From contig JAYKAV010000311.1 of NCBI GenBank assembly GCA_035582835.1, positions 830,067-894,066 on the forward strand: DNA of 64,000 bases. Direction: 5' to 3'. A program made the position numbers and the translations under genes. Position 1 is the first letter of the stretch. Every line of letters starts with the position of its first letter. The notes under the pieces were generated by a model. It saw only the letters and a program-made list of their open reading frames with translations. It had not been told where the DNA came from and did not search any database. This DNA comes from Phoebastria nigripes (Eukaryota; Chordata; Aves; Procellariiformes; Diomedeidae). Shown one piece after another: positions 38,061-51,200 of this stretch.

Positions 38061-41000
38061 ATGCTTAGTTAACCTGGTAAACCTAGCTACTACAAGACAC
38101 TATTAAACTTAGGCGCTCAGGGATTAATTTTTTTAATAACACATTTTAGGCTGAGGTAATGGCTGAGATTCCAAAAGCTTCTAAATGACTGGGAAACACA
38201 AATTTAGCTGATTTTTTTTAAATTCCAAGTTACATAAGCACCGTATAAATCACCAAGAAGATAGTGAGCTGAATCAAATGATGAATCAAATCTCTGTGTA
38301 AGACTTGCGATGCCTTGAAGCGTAATCGTTTTACAAAAGCTGCAGAGTGCTGCATAGAAGAAACAAATTGTCATTCAGCTGTTTGTCATAATGAAGGAAA
38401 GTTCTACAGCACTTTGGCTTTAGGCAATACCAGATACTTCTGAGACAAAACTGCTAAGACGACCACTGAGGGGGCTGATCGGTTATGGCAGTTCCTGTGT
38501 TGCAGCAGTGACACAGCAACTTTTCTTCCTATTCCTTTCATTTTTTTTCTGAGTATTAGAGCTGATGAAAGCAAAAGCCAATTTCTTTTACATGGGAAAT
38601 ATGAAAAAATCATTATTACTATATATGATTACCCTATGATTTTTTTTTTTTGCTTTAACACAAAATGAAGCATGTTTTTTTTAAAAATCCAAAAATATTT
38701 AGCAAATAATTAAATAAGTTGTTGCTTAAGTTGTTACCACAAGCAGGAAAATATAACTGAATTTTTTGGTTGTGTTTGGTTTTTGGCNGCAAGCATGTTT
38801 TCCCAAATACTTAGTTATATCCAGGTCTGCTACATCTGTTGTTCTTTCTGGATTTTTTGAGGAATGCTTAAATAGTTAGCTCTGTTAAGACTGCAGAAAC
38901 ACAGTTACTATGAAAATCATCATAGCAGTTACTTGTGAGATTTTGCTACCATACAAGATTAAATAGGGCACTTAAAATGTAGAAGAATACTATGGTTTTA
39001 ATTACTGAGAATACCAGATAGTCTAATTAAAAATAGTTTTCCAACTGCAGATATTATAAATGCATATCTAGGTAATCTTCAGAATTTTATGATGAGTGAA
39101 TAAAATGGAATCATTAACACTAGAAGAGGGTGTAATACTCAAGATATAATATTAATCTTTGCAAATAATAAAAAAAAATTGTAGTTCAAAGAACCTGCTT
39201 TCAAAATGCTTTCTACCATCAGCTTTGCATTCATAACATAATAATTTTATGCAAACCTTGTTTTCCTGCCTTATGAGTTACTTAACTCCTGAGCCACAAA
39301 ATTAGGTCATAATCATCTTTAATTACAACATACATCTAAACTGCCAATAGAAATTTCATGGAGTGAAGTTCTCACTGCACTGATGAAGAATCCCAAGAAA
39401 TAGAGATGGACTTGTCATCTGGCTGCTCCAGTAAATGTGCTGTTTTCAGGTTCCTTAAGCTGAAGGCAGAAAAGACAGGAATTCAGATAGGGATCTATTA
39501 GAAACCAGAATTTGGGTTTTGCAAAATTTTGGCAAATCAGAGACATTTCAAAGTCAATAGAGTGCCTTTTTTTTTTGGCCAGAAATGTTCTTCTGTCTAT
39601 AAAATCTGGTGAATATGTTTTATAATTTAAGATGGCCTACCACTCACTATATAAAATGCATCTAATTGGATTCTGAATGTTAACTGCTCAATTCTACGTT
39701 ATGTGAGAATAGTGGGAAGTAGTAATAGACAAAAACAAAACAGTAATTTAAAATGTCCATTAGAAGTGTAAGAAAATATTCTTTCTAGTATATTTATCTT
39801 TGAAAAATGATGTTAAGGTGTAAAATAATGATCATAAGCATGAAAAGAAAAGGGTTACCTTCAAGAACTACATTATTATTGCACAATTTGGATAATCTAG
39901 GCAGAGATCATCAAAACTTGATTCCATGTATATTTAAACAAAGTTTGGGATTATCACTGTTCACATAAATAATTCATGTTCTCAGTCTTCTTTCCCTAGA
40001 GTAGGTTGTTGTCAGACTTTCTGAATAGTTAGCCTAGCGTGTCTGAAACTAACCTGCCAAGCAATTGATGCTTTTCCCCTGGGCTTGAGCTCTTTCAATG
40101 TGGGTGGTTTTGTGGGCTCAAAATTTATTTATTAGATCTAAAAATTTAAAAAGCATAGAAAACGTGCTCAAAAATATTTCCAAAAATACTAACTAGAAAT
40201 TTTTCTATTAGTTTCATCAAAAACTTTCATTTTATAGTTTGTGCTGTTTCTATTTTCTCCTTTAATGGTGCTTTTCTTCAGGTTACTGGGCAACACTTCA
40301 GTGACTGATTATCTTTTAGGAAGAGGAAGGACTAGGAAGATGTGATAATGTTGATGAGGGAAACGTTAAAGAATTAATACAATGGAACTCTTACAGTGAA
40401 TAGAGCTGAAGACTTTCAACACATCATGAAGTGTGTTCATTTTCAAGGTTCATAGAGGTTGCAGACCCGCAAAAATGTGATATTCAGTTGAATTAGAATG
40501 TATTACAGCAAAGTTTATAATTCTGGGCTTCATTTGTGCCTAATATGATGACAGATCTCCCTTTCTAAAGACATTGACATCTGGGCTGAAGGAAACTACG
40601 CTTTTCTAGAATCAGTCAGCAAAGCTGCTGTGTGGTCTTCCACATAAACTGTTGAATAGGCATTATAAAATAGAGACATCTTTGCAAATCCTACTTTTGA
40701 AATAGTGATTACTTTGATTATTCTTGAGGAAATCCTTCTGAAGGAAATGTTACCGTGGTACCATCTATTGAGGAATAGACTGTTTTCCTTAAACGTTACC
40801 TGACATTAACATATTTCACCTTTTTAGTTCTGTAGTTTCCTATTTTTAGATGCTCTGTTTTCCCTTTAAAATGCAGTTTGTACTGTTCAAGTTGAATTAC
40901 TCTCTCTTAAGCATGTGTGGTGCTACTTTATTTGTAAGCTGATAGCTCTTTCTTTTTCAACTCCAAAACCACCTTTGTGGTTCCTAATGTGTTCTGTCTC

Positions 41001-43639
41001 AAAAAATGTTTGCACCAGTGTCTATAGTATTATTTGAGTCACTGAAAGAAAAGGTATCTGTTTTATAAGCAAATAAATATCTATTGGGGAAAAAAAGAAA
41101 AGATGAAGTGACATCCATAGTCATTTGCTGTAAGTGGTCTGTTTAAGGATAGGAAGAATCAGGCTGAGCCCCTGAACTGATCAAGCAGAACCAAAAATAC
41201 TATTAAGGGACATTTATATTATTAAGATAGCTCTCAGGAGCAAGCTAACTTCTCTGTCCCCATTGTTTTCTCCTCATAGCCTCTTTCTGAACAGGATTGA
41301 ACTATTCTTATGCAAATTTTACTGCAAAACTGTAACCACAGATAAATTCCCAGAGGCCAAGACTTAAAGACTGAAAACAGCTGCTCTAAACCATAGAGCA
41401 CTTCAGTCTGAAGTATCTTGTCTCCACTCTTCCTCCTCTTTCTTTTGCTGTCCCTCAAATAGTCGTCTACTTGATTTGATTTCTGAGATGCAGTATTTGT
41501 CAGTGTTGAGCCATGACTACAGTTTTCACCCACCAGATTTCCTGCTGGTCCTTCCTAACCCTGAACAGGCCCAGGATTTTGCAGTTTCAAAGACCAGATA
41601 AGGCAAAGTCCTCTCTGCCTGTGGCTCTAGCATTTATGGATGGAGAAGCTAGTGAGTGTTGGCTTAGTCCTAAACACTACAGTGGTTTAGCTGGTTTTTA
41701 TGGGAAATGTAGAACTTCATGCCAATGTCTCTGTTGTATACAGAGCCATGGTTCTGCTAGAAACTCCCAGCTAAGTTAATACTGTTAGAGATAAGGGTTA
41801 CAATATGGTGGATCTGGTTTAGATAGGCTTGTTCTTTAAAAACACTAGAGAGGGGGAAAAAAGCAATTACAAGTTAATTGCATTTTAAATAGGAAGGCCA
41901 TGGCAAAAGAAATATATGTCATTCTACTACCAAAGCTCCCTGCCAGTTGTTCATTTAATGGGGAAATTTGTGGAGGGGTACAGAATAGCAAGAAGGAAAA
42001 TGATGAGTGTGGTGTGGTATCACAGCATTTCTCTCAAACTTGACTTGTTAGAACAGTTTTGACAGGAGGCATCAACATGGTTCTGGGGAGTTAAGTACAT
42101 TGCTATAAATCTCTTATCCATGGACATGGACTGTGTAACAGAAAACAAAATACAAACTTAATACTGAGTTTAACATCCTAAAGACTAGTCTGAAAAGACA
42201 GAGACAAGTTCGTTCTTGCCATCTGTGATCCAATGAATCTTTAATTAGATCGAGTTCTGTAGAAACAGCTTCTATGGGAGAGTTGCCCTGTGCAGAGTAG
42301 GCTATAGAGCAAGCNCATTTACTTTCATGGCTTGAATCACCTAAACAGATTGCCTGCACCACTCCATTCTGTCCATCTACCTCTTAGTCTATCAGAGTAC
42401 CTCTGCAGACCATCAACCTTGGAGACAACTCTGCACAGCCTAGAGGAAAGCACTACCAAAGATGTAGACTTGGGATGAGACTTTGTTCCTGGTATTTCCT
42501 TTAGATGCCCTCTGCTTCAGGTTTTGCTATGAAGTGTGTTCTGATATGTATGATTGTTTCCACAAGCTGCACAGGGATGGTTTAGTGCTTGACTTACTGC
42601 TGTGGATTCTACAGCAGGGGCCAGGAACTGAAATGCTTTTGTGTATTTGGCCTTTAATTGTTTTGCCTTGGTTGCTTCTTATGTGGCAACACTGAGACAA
42701 TATTAAGTATCAAAAAATTGAGGCCAAATGAGCTGTAAAGCAAGCAAGTCTTCTAGAAAAGGAAGTATAAAGTATGTATTTTATTACAATTTTTATTTTT
42801 GTGATAGTAAACAAAGCAAAAGAAACTTCAGAAAATCTAAGCTTCTACAGTTGATATGAACTGATGTTCACCTTTCCTTCTGGTGGGCTATATCTTTCAA
42901 AGGGTGGAGAATTAGAATATGGCAACAAAATTAAACACCGTTAGTGGCACTATATAAAGGAGCTCATNTTTTGTACTGTGTTCAGTATTTGTTCTTGTGA
43001 ACAAAAAAGTTCAAGATATTCATAATAATTATCTATCACATTAATTTTTTTTCTTTAAAGCAGACAGAGCCCTAATAATTCTGTATTAATATTTAAGCTC
43101 TGCAATCTGGATGAATTTAATAGCTAACACTGTATCTGTTACAATGCTAGGTTTGCTGAATATTAGTACAGACACAGTGACAATAGTGCAGAGCTGTTTG
43201 GAGCTTCCTGTGAGATCTGCCCGTGTGTAACAAGAGGTCGAGAGGTGTAGAAACNGGGAAAGAAGAGATCAACAGCCTCTTCAGCCCCTCCATACTCTAG
43301 AATTCTGTGGCTTGCTCCTTACATTAGCATGTCCTTGATGCATTCGCAGTGTCTTAAGTGTTACCACTACCTCCTTAGCCACATTCCTCCTGCCTGTTTT
43401 CCCAGCCTCCGCTCACTCATTCACTGTGCTCCTCCTCCTGCTTCATCCCCTTGCTGCACCAGCTCCTGCACTGCCTTCTTGCATCTGCTGCTGACCCCAC
43501 TTGTTCCTTCAGTACTGCTACTGCTTACTCACATCACTGGGATGGGAAAAGTAGTACAAGGAGTGGGCTGAGGGACACAAAGGTATGTGTGATAGGGAAT
43601 TGAAGGTGGTGACAGTGAGATTTGCTTCAGAAAGATCTA

Positions 43640-44999
43640 GTATCTAGTTCTTGCCAATGTGACGCCCATCTACAAGAAGGGCCGGAAGGAGGACCCGGGG
43701 AACTACAGGCCTGTCAGCTTGACCTCGGTGCCNGGNAAGATTNTGGAGNNGTTCATCTTGGGGGCGCTCGCAAGCCATGTGCGGGACAACCAGGGGATCA
43801 GGCCCAGCCAGCACGGGTTCATGAANNNNNNNNNNNNNNNNNNNNNNNNNNNNNNNNNNNNNNNNNNNNNNNNNNNNNNNNNNNNNNNNNNNNNNNNNNN
43901 NNNNNNNNNNNNNNNNNNNNNNNNNNNNNNNNNNNNNNNNNNNNNNNNNNNNNNNNNNNNNNNNNNNNNNNNNNNNNNNNNNNNNNNNNNNNNNNNNNNN
44001 NNNNNNNNNNNNNNNNNNNNNNNNNNNNNNNNNNNNNNNNNNNNNNNNNNNNNNNNNNNNNNNNNNNNNNNNNNNNNNNNNNNNNNNNNNNNNNNNNNNN
44101 NNNNNNNNNNNNNNNNNNNNNNNNNNNNNNNNNNNNNNNNNNNNNNNNNNNNNNNNNNNNNNNNNNNNNNNNNNNNNNNNNNNNNNNNNNNNNNNNNNNN
44201 NNNNNNNNNNNNNNNNNNNNNNNNNNNNNNNNNNNNNNNNNNNNNNNNNNNNNNNNNNNNNNNNNNNNNNNNNNNNNNNNNNNNNNNNNNNNNNNNNNNN
44301 NNNNNNNNNNNNNNNNNNNNNNNNNNNNNNNNNNNNNNNNNNNNNNNNNNNNNNNNNNNNNNNNNNNNNNNNNNNNNNNNNNNNNNNNNNNNNNNNNNNN
44401 NNNNNNNNNNNNNNNNNNNNNNNNNNNNNNNNNNNNNNNNNNNNNNNNNNNNNNNNNNNNNNNNNNNNNNNNNNNNNNNNNNNNNNNNNNNNNNNNNNNN
44501 NNNNNNNNNNNNNNNNNNNNNNNNNNNNNNNNNNNNNNNNNNNNNNNNNNNNNNNNNNNNNNNNNNNNNNNNNNNNNNNNNNNNNNNNNNNNNNNNNNNN
44601 NNNNNNGGCTGAGGGAACTGGGACTGTTTAGTCTGGAGAAGAGGAGGCTGAGGGGAGACCTTATCGCCCTCTACAACTACCTGAAAGGAGGTTGCAGCGA
44701 GGTGGGTGTTGGTCTCTTCTGCCAAGCAGCTAGTGATAGGACGAGAGGAAATGGCCTCAAGTTGCGCCAGGGGAGGTTTAGATTGGATCTTAGGAAAAAT
44801 TTCTTTACTGAAAGAGTGGNTAAGCATTGGAACAGGCTGCCCAGGGAAGTGGTGGAGTCACCATCCCTGGAAGTATTTAAAAGACATGTAGATGAGGCAC
44901 TTAGGGACATGGTTTAGTGGGCATGGTGGTGTTGGGTTGACGGTTGGACTTGATGATCTTAGAGGTCTTTTCCAACCTTAATGATTCTATGATCCTATG
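43640..44999 (+). mobile_element. CR1 LINE, 5'-truncated, with assembly gap inside
   Basis: The left part (43640-43825) encodes the start of the CR1 reverse transcriptase, with LANVTPIYKKGRKEDPGNYR, PVSLTSV and NQGIRPSQHGFM. The right part (44607-44917) encodes its C-terminal end, with [35 protein letters not shown] and HWNRLPREVVESPSLEVFK, then the ORF2 stop TAG at 44915-44917. A short 3' UTR ends in the diagnostic attctatg atcctatg tail at 44999. Between the two parts lie 781 Ns, somewhat less than the reverse transcriptase interior I would expect, so the apparent frame change across the gap means nothing. The coding sequence outside the gap is well preserved, so this copy is much younger than the other CR1 fragments here. 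It lies in the same orientation as AHI1. Confidence 0.95.
43826..44606. other. Assembly gap of 781 Ns
   Basis: The run of Ns lies wholly inside the CR1 element, replacing the catalytic core of its reverse transcriptase. This is the usual outcome when a recent, high-copy repeat cannot be resolved by short reads. Confidence 0.97.
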
Positions 45000-47900
45000 T
45001 TCCTTGCCTCATTACATACTTGAAAGTTTGTAGGTAAGAAAGGTATCATACTTGAACTGTACTCTGGAGAACTGGGAGTCTGTCCCTACAGACCCTAGGA
45101 ATTCTCATTAGTTGCCATGTCAGGTGAACACAGCTATTCCAAGATGGTCTCTAATTGTGTGCTTTTCTTTCCTTGGTACCCATACTGAAATGCTGTGCTT
45201 GAATATATGAAAGCCTATGTGATGAGTAGTTTTTTAAAACAGATCATAAGAACCTTCAGTTAGGCAGCTTAATTTAGTGGATAATTTAATCTTCTAACTG
45301 TAAAACAAGGATAATTTTCTGTGTTTTGGTATCTGTAAGTATTAAAAAACTTAGTCTATTTTTTATAAGAGACGTCAGTCTTCTGTAGTGGCACTTAAAG
45401 GAATTCTACCAAACTGTGCTTTGGAAAGGTACATATTTGATTATAGTTATTAGTACAATGTGGAGATTCTGTTGTATTTACTCAAAAAGGAGGGTAAAAA
45501 ACCTAGTTCAACATCATTCACATAGGATTTTCAGAAAAAGATTTTGTTTTGACTGCAAGCGAAGTGAATTTGTGATTGTGTATGGCAAGGAACCACAAGG
45601 TTATGAATGCTGAAGGAAGTGTTAATTACTTAAGAGTCATTCCCTTTACAGTAGTCCCTTGTATTTTCGTATCAGTGGCATTTTATTTCCTTCTTTTGTG
45701 TTTACTTTTACCATTGACTTAGTCTCAAGTTTATTACTGTATTAACAAGGATTTTGTGTGTGAAGTAGAAGATTTTTCTTCCTAGCCCAGCCAATGCTAC
45801 ATTATTATATTCTAATAGGCTGACTTTTGTCTAAACTAATCCAGCAATCTGTGTTATTTCAGCAGACTAATTCTAATGACTAATGTTTGAACATGGTTGT
45901 TGTGGGCAGTGTGCTTACATGAATTCAGTAAGTCAGTGGGAGCTTGATCCTCTTTCTTCTAAGTCAGCAGAAAAATAATATTAAACTAATAAAATAATAC
46001 TAGGGAGCAGGACCAAGACAAAAAAGTTCAAATTTCATTCAGCTACTAACATTGACTAGATGTTTTTTAATTAATTCCATTTAGAGTTTAAGAAAGTAAT
46101 TAAACTGTTCGAGGCCTAAAACTGGGGTTTAGGAGATACAGGTTCTGGTTCCAATAAGGTCTTCATTTCTGTGTGCCAAGACAATTTTCATCTGTGCCTC
46201 ACTTTACCCCGAATTAAAATTGGGCAATAGTACTTGACAGGGGAATGTTAAGTTTTATTCATTAGGGCTTTGAAATCTGTGATGGATAAGTTTAGTGTCT
46301 GAAAACAAAGTATTTTCATTCCATTTTAAAATACCGAAACTAATGCTTAACTGATAAAAAGAAGTGCTGTGAAGCAACCCTCTGTTTTCTCTCTGTTTAA
46401 GTTAAATACGGAGGAACCATGATGCACCTTGCCTGTGAGGTCACACAAAATGAAATGAACAATTGGCAGACTACAGGGTCAAGAACTGTAATTTTTTTCT
46501 TCTCTGTTGCTTCCAGAAAGCTCTTGTTGACTTTGTGGTTACTTTTTTTAGATGCTGTATTGTTGTTAGGCACTCCAGAGCTGCTGAATGATACTCCCTT
46601 CCTAATACTGCTCATTTTTAACTGGGGTTTAGGGACAGTAATGTCAGTAACTGGCTGTTTCCTGGAGCAATTCAGGCTGATAGCAGAACATTAAACATCT
46701 TTCTTACAAGCAGATGAGTACCTCTGTGCTTGGCAGAACAGGATGGGCTGATCTTTTTAANACTAAGGATATTTGAGAAATTCAGAAACAATGTAGTAGG
46801 TTTTGCTTTAGGCTGGCTATGAATCTGAAATTCAACTAACAGTCTTAAAAAATCATAAACATGGGCCAAGTTTTGAGGGTTGAGTTAGTTTCAAGCCCAT
46901 TCTTCTCCTTTACTCCCTGAAAAAAATCTTATTTTTTGGAAAGTACCAGATCTAATCTCTCCCTCCCTTCTCTGGCCTAGGGCTCTAGTATCCTGAAAGA
47001 GACTTTTTCTCCAGCTTTCCAAGGTCTTCATAGGAACCGGTCCCCAGTCTCACAATGCCTGCCTGGATATAACTTCTGTTTTTCTTTCATGCATGCCATA
47101 CCAAATGGACACTTACAGAACATAGCTGTCCTGTCAACCTGAACTAGAGATCCACAACAGTTTTTCACTGACAGCATTGTGATACTAGGTCTGAACTTAG
47201 TAAAAAGCTGCACTGCTTTCCACAGCTTTTCTCCTTGGTTGTGGTGCTCTGGAGGCCTGAAGTTCCTGGCTGGATGTGTAGTGTATGCCTATAGTTCCAG
47301 AAGAGCAAATTTTGAGTGAGACATAAGGCCTATCAGTTGTGTTGGCTTCTGCCATCCATGAAAATGAAACTGCATGGGTAGTTACCAGATATTTGTGAAC
47401 AGCCTGGAAGAAGGTAGAGAAAATAATCTGTCCCTGAAGACAGTAAACTCAGGAAGGGCACTCACATTTCCTTACGGGAATTCTTGCAGTAAGTATGAGA
47501 CTTGTTAGAATTAGAAGAGGTTTGTTTATACAGGGAGCGAATTGCATAGAGACCCACTAATCACACTGGAAATTAGAGAATTTACTTGAACTCTTCCAGG
47601 TTTGTTTGGCTGGTTTTAGCCCTGAATTATAAAGTAACCTGGAGTGATTTGAACTGCTTTTGACTGAAACTTGCAGGGTTAAAAAATAGACAGGTTTCTC
47701 TTGTTAAAACTATGCAATAAGATGGCTTTTTAGCATTCTCTCTTTACTCATGCAGTTGCAGAAATAACTTAATTCTTTACAGACCATGCGTATTTTTAGC
47801 TTACTTCAAGGAGATTCATAACCTCTTGTTTCTACACATACCTGAAAACTGTCTTTTATTTGCAAGTAGGTTTTGGGGGGTTTTTTGTTTTGTTTTTTTA

Positions 47901-48065
47901 AAGCAGGGTACTGTTTCCTTGTTTGTAACCACATAGGAGTTAACATTTTATGGCTGATAGACATTCTTTTTCAGACGAGGTATATTCTCTCCTTATTCAG
48001 GAAGCTGGTGGGTTTTCTATGTACATGGGTTGGCCCCATTGTCTGTCGTCTTTTTACCTTCCTGC

Positions 48066-48122
48066 TTTTTTTTTTTTTTTTTTTTTTTTTNTTTTTTTTT
48101 TTTTTTTTTTTTTCTTTTACAG
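48066..48122 (+). promoter_or_regulatory. AHI1: Very long poly-T polypyrimidine tract and 3' splice site
   Basis: Forty-seven Ts and one N (48091) occupy 48066-48113, followed by cttttacag and the exon. This is an extreme polypyrimidine tract. Its true length is uncertain because of the N and the difficulty of sequencing homopolymers. It directly precedes an AHI1 exon of 80 bases. Confidence 0.85.
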
Positions 48123-48202
48123 ATGTCACCAGTCATCAGTAAGTCAGGGGACCTAAAATTTAGCTCGGAGCGTGACACAGATAGAGACTCACCTGCAACA
48201 CA
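48123..48202 (+). CDS. AHI1: AHI1 exon: post-SH3 tail
   Basis: This 80-base exon follows the long poly-T acceptor and precedes gtaagc. It encodes 26 codons in phase 0 (MSPVISKSGDLKF, then SSERDTDRDSPAT) plus two bases of a Gln codon. The KS-x-D...SE...S pattern lines up with what I recall of the penultimate mammalian AHI1 exon. The peptide is polar and Ser/Asp-rich and probably disordered. The length is not a multiple of three, so skipping changes the last exon's frame. The ATG at its first codon is an internal methionine, not a start. Confidence 0.82.
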
Positions 48203-51200
48203 GTAAGCAAGAAATACTTAAAACAGTTTGCAGTGTTATTTCTACAACTGCTGTTAGAAAACTGTGAGAAATGTTGGAAGGGTTATTTTGTTTTAGCAAG
48301 CAAAACAAGAAGTTAGCTTTAGGATAATAATTCAAAAAGTGCTTCACACCTGAAATGCAAAGGAAATAACAGTTTGTATATATGTACACACACACATATG
48401 CAACACACACTCTCCCCCCCGAAAAGAGCAAGGACTATAATGTACATGAGAATCAAAACTCAGGGATGTGGGATTGCCCTGTGGTATCCCTTAGCTATGT
48501 ATTAGGCTTTATTGCTACAAACTGCAAACTATTTTTGCACCTTCTAAAAATTAATTAATATAAATTGCAAAAGGTTGTCACATACTGAGAAGATGCAAGC
48601 TAGCATCTTTGATTGTGACACTTGCATTTTTTAAAAATTGTGTGTATTCGTTGTGTGAAAGCTGTAAGCTGGTAAGATCTCAACATTTTGAACAGGAGCT
48701 TCCACAATATCTTTAGCTATTGCAACCATTTATACTTCAAAAAATACATTTGAACGTTCTTCCTGTGTTTGCCATTACAGGTATCTGTCATCTAAGCAAA
48801 GTTATTTCACTGATCGTTTTCCAGACTGATCCCCCCCATATAAATAATCTGTGCATATCTGGTGTAGATGCAGATACATATCTAATTTTAACTTATCTTT
48901 AAATCTTAATTTTCTATCTCCAGCTGTATCTAGATTTGAAAATAAATTGTGAGTGGAAAGTTTAACTCTCATGTATGATGAGGAATGGGCTATATAACTA
49001 CACGTTGACAGAATTCAGCATTGAATTTTGGGCATAACTATTCTGATAGGATGTACATTAAGGAAGGAAATGCCTTAAAAGCACAGTTACTGTGACGGTT
49101 GATACAGTCTGTTAGAAGCCAGTATCAAAAAATTGGTATGACTCAACTCCATTAGTAGAACTTCAGGAAACCATTATTTTGAGTGACCTTTCCAGGGCAT
49201 CCACTGAAGAATGTGGGACCATAGATTTAAAATGTAGAATCACAAATGATTTAATCAAATTCAAGAATTTGGAGTTGTATCAAATGTGAAATACTCATTT
49301 TAATGGAACCTAAAGCTGTACTGAGAAGAAGTCACACTGAAGTATCGTGCTGAAGAAACAGAGCCCCAAAACTGCTTCAGTTACATTTCAGAAAGGTGAG
49401 AGAAGACACCTACATGCCTGAGTCACTGGAATGTACTCCCACCTCCTGAACTATAGGGAGCAGGAGCATCANGGAGATGCCAGTCTGAAGTCATGCTTCA
49501 TGTCATTGCTGTCCCATCTGGGCAAAGAGCAGTGTTGCAGAGCCTCATTCACAAGCTTTCAGGGTACTGAGCCATTTATACCTGATCATTAGTGAAAGAT
49601 GCCATGAGGTAGCGTTTGATGCTATATATTGTCAGGGGAGAACTAATTTGAAAGGGAGGAGGATAGACATGTCAGTACTACGCAGTGCTGTATTTTCCTT
49701 CCATGTACAGGACATTCTAGGCTTTATTATGTTTTTGCTGCATTTGTCCCCAGTGCTTGTGTTTTGTCTGATGTGGAGAGGGCAGTTTTCACTGCATGTT
49801 TTAAGATCAGAATGCAAATCTGAGTAATGTCTATTCCTGATGTGAAGCTTGAATCTGAAAGTATGTACTTTGCAAGCTCTTCCATGAACTAGAACATAAT
49901 GAAATGTGATTCACTCGTCTTTGTAATTATAGCAGTGACTGCACATACCAAGTTTCTTTCAGAAGAGACTACAAGTTTTTGCCTTATTTTGAGAGCTAGA
50001 AGAAAGAAGCATCTTCTGGCATTTCTGATGCCAGTAGTTTGAAAGTCTGTTCCATATTTCTGTTTATAGGCTATCTATGTAGTACAGATTAGATAATAAA
50101 ATATCTCAGAAACATGGCTGCATATTTTTCATGAAAACTCTCACTTCTTTGTACCTGAAACCATGACCTGCAGGGGCTGTGACAGAACTGTAGTTTTCTT
50201 GTTCACAGCAGTTGATGTGTCTTGAAATAACCTTAAAAAATGACACGCATGCAAGTGTTGCAATCTTAACTGGAAAAGTTTTCTATTTTAGCATCTAAAA
50301 NCAATATCAACATGACTTGTGGTCTAGTCCAATCTGTACTTAAATAGTTGCTACACCTAAAACATTCTGTTATCTTCCTGTTTTCTGTGAAAATATACTT
50401 AATATCCATGTCAAATGCTAGTATATAATAGGAATTATGCAGTAAATAAACTTTGTAAGAATCAAGTGAGATGTGATTGCCAAGTACGCACTTTCACTAT
50501 GGAGAAGTGAAACTGTTAGCACCTGCACAACTCGCTATACCTTTCTTTGAGCCTCCAAATGAAATGTTTGCTGTTTTGCCTATTAGAACAGTATTCATTA
50601 TGGCCACAATACCTGCTGTAAAAGAAAGTGAATGGCAAGCCCTTATGACATATCTATCTTTGATAATTTCTGGATGGAAAATACGATTTTGCAATAGGAA
50701 AACAAATTTTATCCAAGGTGGTAGTAGATTTTTATCTTGGCCAAGCAGTTAGCCTATCTTCTGTAGGCTCTAGAAGAAATAGAGAAAAGTCCACATAATA
50801 GATGCTAAGTGAACGAAGGTTTTTATCTAAGTATCTCAAAGATTTGGTACATCATGACATCTGATGTCCAAATAATAAAAAGATGAAATCTACTTCTCAA
50901 AATTTGAGTAGCTTTATATTGAAAATCTGCATAGTAGCCTCACCCTTCGAATATTAATGATTAGATACTATTTGTCAGTACAGACATTATCTCCTAAGAT
51001 ATATTCCCATTGTACAGTTTTGTTGAGCTACACTAGGTAGTGCTCTCTGCATAAATTTACAAGTGATTATGCATCAGATCCAGCTGAACACTCAGTTTGG
51101 TAGGTTGGTACTTACGTTACTGATTAATTATGATTTTGTACCCTGGTTTCCTCATGCAGCAGTACTTCTCAAATTGTTCCAGGAATCCTAACACAGAGGG

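Larger units (their letters stand above)
35417..48122 (+). other. AHI1: AHI1 intron of 12.7 kb
   Basis: It contains a C16 run (36325-36340), a tandem duplication of about 20 bases with core gtcttgttgaagcc (about 36937-36975), an old CR1/L3-like relic at about 37770-38060, and a younger CR1 interrupted by a 781-base N gap (43640-44999). It ends in a very long poly-T tract before the acceptor. Short open frames elsewhere have no recognisable domains. Confidence 0.75.

Noticed and set aside
43622..44917. 431-codon open frame crossing the large N gap
   Set aside because: It is open only because Ns cannot encode stops. The left part is out of frame with the true CR1 reading, and the right part is the CR1 C-terminus.
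48123..48202. Possible start codon at the first ATG of the penultimate coding exon
   Set aside because: The ATG directly follows a splice acceptor and is in frame with the upstream AHI1 exons, so it is an internal Met.
48384..48409. CA-rich stretch considered as a microsatellite
   Set aside because: The CA runs are short and interrupted, too weak to list as a separate feature.
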